DNA of 6,663 bases from Chloroflexota bacterium (GTDB lineage Bacteria > Chloroflexota > Anaerolineae > J102), in assembly GCA_013152695.1 (NCBI GenBank), contig JAADFV010000138.1, positions 1 through 6,663 of the forward strand. Direction: 5' to 3'. The first letter of the stretch is position 1, and each line of letters starts with the position of its first letter. Below the pieces are notes generated by a model. The model was not told the DNA's origin. It ran no database searches and worked only from the letters and a program-made list of their open reading frames with translations. The translations under genes and the position numbers were made by a program. Positions 1 through 4,248 of this stretch are shown one piece after another.

Positions 1-177
1 GCGGTAGATAAATCGCTAGATTCTTCACTAGAATTGGCACCACGATGGGCCTTTTCGTCTTGATATTCGCATCCTTTTGATGTTTGTTAACCTTAAAAAG
101 CCGTTCAGAATGACAGTTTTAGGGAGTATTTGTGAGGAAATAACATTACTTATCCCTCACAACCTACGTGTTTGTAC
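1..177. other. Left-edge stretch downstream of recF, no convincing gene
   Basis: This is the 3' flank of recF. It is AT-richer than the genes and contains one clear inverted repeat (130-162, listed separately). On the minus strand one frame stays open from about 120 to the window edge but has no ATG. Its only plausible start is a GTG at 41-43 with AAAAGG (50-55) six bases upstream, giving just 14 codons before the edge. That is too little to call. No dnaN or gyrB sequence is recognisable here. Confidence 0.5.
130..162 (-). terminator. Hairpin downstream of recF, possible terminator
   Basis: A perfect 8-bp inverted repeat, TTGTGAGG (130-137) and CCTCACAA (155-162), encloses a 17-base AT-rich loop and begins 15 bases after the recF stop. 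Position suits transcript-end formation or 3' protection of recF mRNA. There is no T run after either arm, so it is not a canonical intrinsic terminator. It could equally be an operator for whatever lies to the left. Confidence 0.35.
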
Positions 178-1434
178 TTAGTTGCCCGATTCAGCAAAGG
201 TGGAGGTATTTGCAGGTTCCGTCACGACGGTGATCTGGCCCTGGTGTACATGAAGACGATTAGCCTTGCGTAAAAATGGGGAATCGAAATGTCCCCAGTC
301 GGTGGTGGTAATCACAGCCTGAGGCGTCGTTTTGAGCAAATCCACCAACATGGCCCGGCGATTGGCATCCAGCTCGGACATCACATCATCAAGTAAAAGC
401 AGGGGCGAAACCCCGCTGACCGCGGTCATGATTGTTACTTCTGCCAATTTACTGGCCAAGGCTGCTGTTCGCTGCTGACCGCGCGAGCCATAGGCACGCA
501 AGTTTCGTTCACCCAGGTAGAAGCCGATATCGTCGCGATGGGGGCCTAACAGAGTCATGCCGGCGGCTAGATCACGCCCTATGCTGGCTTGCAAATGGGC
601 AAGAAAAGATGCCCGCACCTGCTCGGGGGCGAGCGTTTCGTAATACACCCCCACTTCGCGCAAGTACTGTGTGGTCGGGTAGGAAGGAGACTTTTTTGCA
701 GGGAGATGGCCGGGATCAAAACTGGGGAGATAGCGTATCTGCAAACGCTCATAGCCGCCGCTCAAATCCAGATGCCGTAAACTCGCAACATCTTGAATCT
801 GATTGATCAACCACTGCCGCCTGGCCACAACCAGACTTCCCGTCTCGGCCAGCTTATCATTCCAAAAGCGTAACTGTTCCGAAGCCTGCGTACCCCGTTC
901 ACCCAGTTGGCGTAAAAGCGCGTTTCGCTGACTCAACGCTTTGTTGTATTCGCTCAAAGCCCGGCAATAGGTTGGTTCCATCTGGCAGAGGGCAATATCC
1001 AGGTAGCGCCGGCGGCCGCCAGGAGAGCCCGCCACCAAATCGACATCTTCAGGACGGAACAAGACCACCAGCAACAACCCCACCAAATCAATGGCACGCT
1101 TATTTACCCCGTTGATACGGACTCGCTTACGGAAACGGCCGTTCGCTTGCCCCGGCATCAAGGTGATATCCAACTGTTCCTCCCGCCCACCCTTTCTGAC
1201 CTCAGCGGCCAGGCGCATATAGGGATAAGGCTCTGTACGAACCAACCAATTCACCAATTCGGCATCATTGCTTGCCCGCGGAGAACGACTGGTGGCAAGG
1301 TAGACGATAGCTTCGAGTAGATTGGACTTACCCTGCGCGTTCTCCCCCTGGACAATCGTCAATCCTGCCGGCAATGTAAGCTCGAGACGGCTGTAATTAC
1401 GGTAATTGGAAAGTGATAGACGCAATAAGTGCAT
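178..1434 (-). CDS. recF: DNA replication and repair protein RecF
   Basis: RecF is a cytoplasmic SMC/ABC-type ATPase that works with RecO and RecR to load RecA at single-strand gaps and stalled forks. From the chosen start the protein is 418 residues, slightly longer than the usual 360-380. It opens with the family-typical MHLLRLSLSNYRNY. Walker A is GENAQGKS (30-37), followed by the RecF-type stretch around DVDLVAGSPGGRRRYLD (131-146), LLGPHRDD (295-302), the ABC signature YGSRGQQRT (315-323) and Walker B LLLLDDVMSELD (345-356). All nucleotide-binding elements are intact. The frame also allows an ATG at 1477-1479, but that codon lies inside the predicted -10 hexamer and adds 15 non-conserved residues, so I use 1432-1434. 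No good Shine-Dalgarno precedes either start. The extra length includes a C-terminal tail (TEPANTSTFAESGN). Neighbours are folK and not the common dnaN/gyrB. Confidence 0.96.
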   Translation of the reverse strand: MHLLRLSLSNYRNYSRLELTLPAGLTIVQGENAQGKSNLLEAIVYLATSRSPRASNDAELVNWLVRTEPYPYMRLAAEVRKGGREEQLDITLMPGQANGRFRKRVRINGVNKRAIDLVGLLLVVLFRPEDVDLVAGSPGGRRRYLDIALCQMEPTYCRALSEYNKALSQRNALLRQLGERGTQASEQLRFWNDKLAETGSLVVARRQWLINQIQDVASLRHLDLSGGYERLQIRYLPSFDPGHLPAKKSPSYPTTQYLREVGVYYETLAPEQVRASFLAHLQASIGRDLAAGMTLLGPHRDDIGFYLGERNLRAYGSRGQQRTAALASKLAEVTIMTAVSGVSPLLLLDDVMSELDANRRAMLVDLLKTTPQAVITTTDWGHFDSPFLRKANRLHVHQGQITVVTEPANTSTFAESGN

Positions 1435-1457
1435 TGGCTTGGACGAAAAAGCAGGGC

Positions 1458-1474
1458 AGAAGGACAAACCTTCT
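1458..1474 (-). repeat. Inverted repeat at the recF transcription start
   Basis: A perfect 6-bp inverted repeat with a 5-base loop, read on the minus strand as AGAAGG-TTTGT-CCTTCT, spans the transcription start predicted from the upstream -10 (about 1471). It could fold at the 5' end of recF mRNA or serve as an operator. Two other promoters in the window have repeats at the same place. Confidence 0.45.
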
Positions 1475-1477
1475 ACC

Positions 1478-1486
1478 ATTATAGCA
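1478..1486 (-). promoter_or_regulatory. Extended -10 promoter for recF
   Basis: The minus strand reads TATGCTATAATGG. This gives a perfect TATAAT (1478-1483) preceded by the extended -10 TGC (1484-1486), and the longer TATG matches the TRTG element known from Gram-positive promoters. No good -35 hexamer lies 16-18 bases upstream, as expected for extended -10 promoters. The predicted +1 is about 1471, giving a ~37-base leader to the recF ATG at 1434. The promoter sits between the folK stop and recF, so recF can be expressed separately from folK. Confidence 0.7.
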
Positions 1487-1522
1487 TAGCCCTTGGCCCA
1501 AAAAGGAGCCTTGTATGTTTTC

Positions 1523-2017
1523 TTACGAGCGGGGAGAAGCTGTCGCCACTTTTATGCCAGTCGCATCGATACGTCCGAGAAGCTCCCTCACGGTGCAGCC
1601 CAAGCGAGGATGACGCCAGTCAGGGGCGATGTCGGCCAAGGGAACCAGCACAAAGGAACGTTCGATCAATCTGGCATGGGGAATCGTAAGGTTGTAGCTG
1701 GTCAAAGTGAGATCATCATAAAAAAGGATGTCGAGATCGATTAAGCGAGGGCCATAACGAACGATGTGCTTTCTTCCCATCGTAATTTCAATATCATTGA
1801 GAAAACGGAGGAGGGCAAAGGGCGCCAGAGTCGTAACGCCCATGATTACCTGATTGAGAAAACTGGGCTGATCGACAATACCCCATGGTTCCGTTTCATA
1901 AACGGGAGATTCTCGTTGTATTTGAACCTTTTCTGAGATAAGACGGATAGCTTGTTGCAGATTTTCTTGCTTATTGCCCAGGTTGGTACCCAGGGCAATG
2001 ATGGTGGTTGAGGACAT
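1523..2017 (-). CDS. folK: 2-amino-4-hydroxy-6-hydroxymethyldihydropteridine pyrophosphokinase (HPPK)
   Basis: FolK transfers pyrophosphate from ATP to 6-hydroxymethyl-7,8-dihydropterin, the step before dihydropteroate synthase in folate synthesis; it is a small cytoplasmic enzyme. The 164-residue protein has the usual HPPK length and order of motifs: ALGTNLGN near the start (8-15), SPVYETEPWG (37-46) with FLNQV (53-57) for pterin binding, then GRKHIVRYGPRLIDLDIL (81-98). The two magnesium-binding aspartates are D94 and D96, and the arginines R82 and R91 match the ATP-contacting positions of the E. coli enzyme. The C-terminal block IPHARLIERSFVLVPLADI (112-130) is also typical. The ATG at 2015-2017 begins the conserved N-terminus directly, and no strong Shine-Dalgarno is seen. 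It is monocistronic in appearance: folP and folB are not adjacent, and candidate promoters lie both before it and between it and recF. Confidence 0.95.
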   Translation of the reverse strand: MSSTTIIALGTNLGNKQENLQQAIRLISEKVQIQRESPVYETEPWGIVDQPSFLNQVIMGVTTLAPFALLRFLNDIEITMGRKHIVRYGPRLIDLDILFYDDLTLTSYNLTIPHARLIERSFVLVPLADIAPDWRHPRLGCTVRELLGRIDATGIKVATASPRS

Positions 2018-2047
2018 ATCGATAGGTGTAATTGAAAGAGAGTTGCT

Positions 2048-2056
2048 ATTTTATCA
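2048..2056 (-). promoter_or_regulatory. Candidate extended -10 promoter for folK
   Basis: The minus strand reads TGATAAAAT: a TGn extension followed by TAAAAT (5 of 6 to TATAAT). The predicted +1 is about 2041, leaving a ~24-base leader to the folK ATG. No recognisable -35 is present, like the recF promoter. The region between the small membrane gene and folK (2018-2100) holds nothing else I can name. Confidence 0.45.
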
Positions 2057-2100
2057 ATCCAATAATGAAAACATTCGGCCATCTACAACGGCGCCAGTGC

Positions 2101-2370
2101 TTAACCTTGTAGCGAGATAATCAACGTCCAAATCAACAGACAGGCAAAGATCATGCTCAATAGACCCCAAAGAAAAGCTTTGCGTCGCATTTGTCTTCCC
2201 TGCTTGGCCTCTGCTTGGGCTTTTTTCAAGCGGTCCTTGTTTTCTTTCTGGATCGTACTGACTTTTGCAATTTTACTTGTGGCAGTTTTCCAGGTCGATC
2301 GGGCTGTAATAAAAAGGAATACTGTGACCGCACTGAGTATTGCTGCTAAAAATGCACTAATTTCAGCCAT
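2101..2370 (-). CDS. Small two-helix membrane protein of unknown function
   Basis: I do not recognise this protein. From the ATG at 2368-2370 it is 89 residues: a hydrophobic helix at about 5-22 (ISAFLAAILSAVTVFLFI), a charged linker of about 45 residues rich in K, E, Q and R that may be helical or coiled-coil, and a second hydrophobic helix at about 69-87 ending near the C-terminus. This predicts a hairpin in the membrane, with the basic linker probably facing the cytoplasm. The frame is open upstream to a GTG at 2497-2499 (132 residues), but that GTG overlaps the tRNA promoter and the added segment shows no conserved look, so I prefer the internal ATG. No Shine-Dalgarno is visible before either. 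It is followed after 83 bases by folK on the same strand. An overlapping plus-strand frame (2153-2428) is less plausible. Confidence 0.5.
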   Translation of the reverse strand: MAEISAFLAAILSAVTVFLFITARSTWKTATSKIAKVSTIQKENKDRLKKAQAEAKQGRQMRRKAFLWGLLSMIFACLLIWTLIISLQG

Positions 2371-2492
2371 AGGATCAAAATCGGAGAAGAAAACGACGAG
2401 TCGAAACTCAGAGCCTGTCAGTCGGTAGAGTGGTGTTTGAATGGCATAGCATATCTTACGGCAGAGTGGAAAAAACCACCAATTGTCGAAGT

Positions 2493-2521
2493 TTGACACA
2501 CGAGAAAGAGAATTCTATACT
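2493..2521 (+). promoter_or_regulatory. Sigma-70-type promoter for tRNA-Arg
   Basis: A perfect -35 TTGACA (2493-2498), a 17-base spacer and a -10 TATACT (2516-2521, 5 of 6) form the strongest promoter in the window. The predicted +1 is 2528, giving a 21-base leader before the mature tRNA 5' end. The strength fits stable RNA expression. Confidence 0.85.
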
Positions 2522-2527
2522 TGGGCG

Positions 2528-2542
2528 GTGAGATCATTTCAC
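2528..2542 (+). repeat. Near-palindrome at the tRNA transcription start
   Basis: GTGAGATCATTTCAC is palindromic except for one pair of positions, which would be a G-U pair in RNA. It begins exactly at the predicted +1 of the tRNA transcript. It may be an operator or a small 5' leader hairpin removed when RNase P processes the precursor. Confidence 0.35.
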
Positions 2543-2548
2543 AGTTAA

Positions 2549-2624
2549 GCCCTCGTAGCTCAATGGTTAGAGCAACGGTCTTCGGAACCGTAGGTTGGGG
2601 GTTCGAATCCCTCCGAGGGTGCCA
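2549..2624 (+). tRNA. tRNA-Arg (anticodon UCG)
   Basis: The 76-base sequence folds into a full cloverleaf. The acceptor stem is GCCCTCG with CGAGGGT (7 pairs, one G-U), the D arm GCTC/GAGC, the anticodon arm ACGGT/ACCGT, a 5-base variable loop, and the T arm GGGGG-TTCGAAT-CCCTC with one G-U. The anticodon loop is CTTCGGA, so the anticodon is TCG (2582-2584), reading CGA arginine codons, with G37 next to it. The discriminator base is G73 and CCA is encoded. D-loop position 20 is T rather than the A20 that is a main arginine identity element in E. coli. Confidence 0.95.
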
Positions 2625-2633
2625 CGAAGAAAG

Positions 2634-2673
2634 AAGCTGCGGAATACCCCGTTATTCCGTGGCTTTTATATTT
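2634..2673 (+). terminator. Intrinsic terminator of tRNA-Arg
   Basis: A 13-pair stem joins AAGCTGCGGAATA (2634-2646) to TATTCCGTGGCTT (2653-2665), with two G-U pairs and a 6-base loop, followed by TTTTATATTT. It starts 10 bases after the tRNA 3' end. mazG begins 35 bases further on, so mazG probably depends on read-through or on a weak promoter; TATATT at 2667-2672 is a possible -10 but has no matching -35. Confidence 0.85.
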
Positions 2674-2708
2674 AGCAATGATCCATTCCTTTTTACCAGG
2701 GGACAACG

Positions 2709-4124
2709 ATGATTACGATTATAGGTCTGGGGCCAGGTGACCCCGACTTGATTACTCGCCGTACATGGCGCCTCCTCGAAAATTCTGATACCGTTTTCGT
2801 ACGGACGAGCCAGCATCCCGCAGTAGCGGCAGTAGCCCAAATTACGCATGTGCAAAGCTATGACAGCTTTTATGAACGATATGAGGATTTTGCTGCCGTC
2901 TACGCCGCCATTGCCGCCGATGTTGTCGAGCACGGCCGTCTTCAAGATGTAATTTACGCTGTTCCCGGAGACCCCACGGTGGCCGAAGCAACGACGCGGC
3001 AGATTCGTGCTCTAGCCCAGGCAGAAGGCATCGAAGTAGAAATACAACCGGGCCTCAGTTTTCTGGAACCTACATTTGCCGCCCTGGAACAAGACCCCAT
3101 CGCCGGCATCCAAATCATCGATGCTACCACCCTGGCGCAGATGTATCATCCCGTAGGCGCGACCGAACAAGGTGTGATTGCCGTGCAGCTCTACAGCCGC
3201 CTCCTTGCCAGTGACGTAAAACTCACCCTCATGAACGCCTATCCCGCTGATCACCCCGTCACACTGATCTCGGGCGCCGGTACCGGGCAGATGGCCTTAC
3301 GGCAAATCCCCCTGTATGCCTTAGATCGACAAGATATATTCGATGATCTCACCACCTTGTGGGTACCGCCGCTCCCCTACGCTGCCAGCTACGACGCTCT
3401 CCAGGAAATCATCGCCCACCTGCGTGCCCCCGAAGGCTGCCCCTGGGATCGAAAACAAACCCACGAAAGCTTGCGCCCTTACCTCCTGGAGGAAACTTAC
3501 GAGGTACTGGAGGCTCTGGATGAGGGTGATCGCGAGGCTTTGGCGGAAGAATTAGGTGATTTGTTGATTCAGGTCGCCCTTCACGTGCAAATTGCCACGG
3601 AAGAGAACGAATTTCAACTCAAGGATGTCATCTCCCATGTGGTAGAAAAGCTCATTCGTCGCCACCCTCATGTGTTCGCCGATGTAAAAGTCCAGGATGA
3701 TGCTGAGGTGATTCGTAATTGGGAGGCGATCAAACAGGCGGAGCGCAAACAGGCCCAGGCCGAACACCAGTCCTCTGCCAAGAAACATCTTCTAGATGGT
3801 ATGCCGGTGGCCTTACCGGCCCTGGCCTTGGCCCAAGGCTATATCTCTCGCCTCAGTCGTGTGGGCTATCCCCTGCCCTCCGAGTCTCTCCAACAACCCG
3901 AGCAGCTTGCTGACGCCCTCTTACAGCTCGTAGCCATTGCCCATGTTTCAGGCCTGGATGCCGAATCGAGCCTGCGTTCGGCCTGTTTGCGTCTCCGAGA
4001 GCTCTACGAGCGGCTGGAAGCGCAACTGCACCGGGAAGGAAAAGAGATCACCGACCTTCCTCCCGAGAAACAACAAGCCTTATGGCAGGATATCCTGGCA
4101 GCGCCATCCCCCCAGAGCGAATAA
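2709..4124 (+). CDS. mazG: Tetrapyrrole-methylase-like domain fused to MazG nucleoside triphosphate pyrophosphohydrolase
   Basis: This 471-residue protein has the YabN-type architecture. Residues 1-225 resemble SAM-dependent tetrapyrrole (corrin/porphyrin) methylases, with GLGPGDPDLIT (6-16), PGDPT (86-90), GLSFLEPTFAAL (115-126) and ISGAGTGQM (187-195); the substrate of this domain is unknown. Residues 228-330 form a MazG domain: GCPWDRKQTHESLRPYLLEE (243-262), then EExxE (E261, E262, E265) and ExxD (E281, D284), which bind magnesium for hydrolysis of (d)NTPs to NMP and pyrophosphate. LLDGMPVALPALALAQGY (361-378) starts a second MazG-like domain whose catalytic helix is missing. AGGGGA (2698-2703) five bases before the ATG is a good ribosome site. 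The gene follows the tRNA terminator and lies 124 bases before rsh on the same strand. Its role is probably nucleotide housecleaning, with a possible effect on stringent signalling. Confident in the family, unsure of substrate. Confidence 0.93.
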   Translation: MITIIGLGPGDPDLITRRTWRLLENSDTVFVRTSQHPAVAAVAQITHVQSYDSFYERYEDFAAVYAAIAADVVEHGRLQDVIYAVPGDPTVAEATTRQIRALAQAEGIEVEIQPGLSFLEPTFAALEQDPIAGIQIIDATTLAQMYHPVGATEQGVIAVQLYSRLLASDVKLTLMNAYPADHPVTLISGAGTGQMALRQIPLYALDRQDIFDDLTTLWVPPLPYAASYDALQEIIAHLRAPEGCPWDRKQTHESLRPYLLEETYEVLEALDEGDREALAEELGDLLIQVALHVQIATEENEFQLKDVISHVVEKLIRRHPHVFADVKVQDDAEVIRNWEAIKQAERKQAQAEHQSSAKKHLLDGMPVALPALALAQGYISRLSRVGYPLPSESLQQPEQLADALLQLVAIAHVSGLDAESSLRSACLRLRELYERLEAQLHREGKEITDLPPEKQQALWQDILAAPSPQSE

Positions 4125-4137
4125 GACGTCAAGATCC

Positions 4138-4163
4138 AGTTAAAAGCCAAATAACTTGTTTTG
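4138..4163 (+). terminator. Weak hairpin plus T-rich tract after mazG
   Basis: AGTTA (4138-4142) and TAACT (4152-4156) can pair across a 9-base loop and are followed by TGTTTTG. The stem is short and AT-rich, so termination would be inefficient at best; some mazG transcripts may run into rsh. Confidence 0.2.
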
Positions 4164-4164
4164 A

Positions 4165-4191
4165 GCATTGCAATGCCCCTTCAATGGCATT
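4165..4191 (+). repeat. Palindromes overlapping the rsh promoter, possible operator
   Basis: GCATTGCAATGC (4165-4176) is a perfect 12-bp palindrome covering the predicted -35. A second inverted repeat, AATGCC (4172-4177) and GGCATT (4186-4191), spans the spacer up to the -10. Binding of a dimeric protein here would block RNA polymerase. No regulator can be named from sequence alone. Confidence 0.4.
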
Positions 4192-4196
4192 ATAAT
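4168..4196 (+). promoter_or_regulatory. Promoter for rsh
   Basis: The -35 is TTGCAA (4168-4173, 4 of 6), the spacer 17 bases and the -10 a perfect TATAAT (4191-4196). The predicted +1 is 4203, giving a 46-base leader to the rsh ATG. It lies 43 bases after the mazG stop, so rsh can be transcribed independently. Confidence 0.75.
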
Positions 4197-4202
4197 AGAC
4201 TC

Positions 4203-4220
4203 GAAGACCTCTATGTCTTC
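4203..4220 (+). repeat. Inverted repeat at the rsh transcription start
   Basis: GAAGAC-CTCTAT-GTCTTC is a perfect 6-bp inverted repeat with a 6-base loop that begins exactly at the predicted +1. It would place a hairpin at the extreme 5' end of rsh mRNA, which can protect transcripts from 5'-dependent decay, or could act as an operator. Confidence 0.45.
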
Positions 4221-4248
4221 CCACAACTGCTCGTGGTGAAGCAATGAT

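Noticed and set aside
2..43. Possible start of a minus-strand gene at GTG 41-43 with AAAAGG upstream
   Set aside because: Only 14 codons are visible before the window edge and the residues match nothing I know.
432..806. Plus-strand open frame of 124 codons within recF
   Set aside because: It lies entirely opposite the intact RecF coding sequence and shows no recognisable domain; it is a shadow frame.
2153..2428. Plus-strand open frame with one hydrophobic segment
   Set aside because: It overlaps the minus-strand membrane gene, whose helix-linker-helix pattern is more protein-like; hydrophobicity here mirrors the other strand. Not fully excluded.
2466..2479. GTGG-AAAAAA-CCAC small inverted repeat upstream of the tRNA promoter
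   Set aside because: A 4-bp stem with an A-loop and no T run is too weak to call a terminator or operator.
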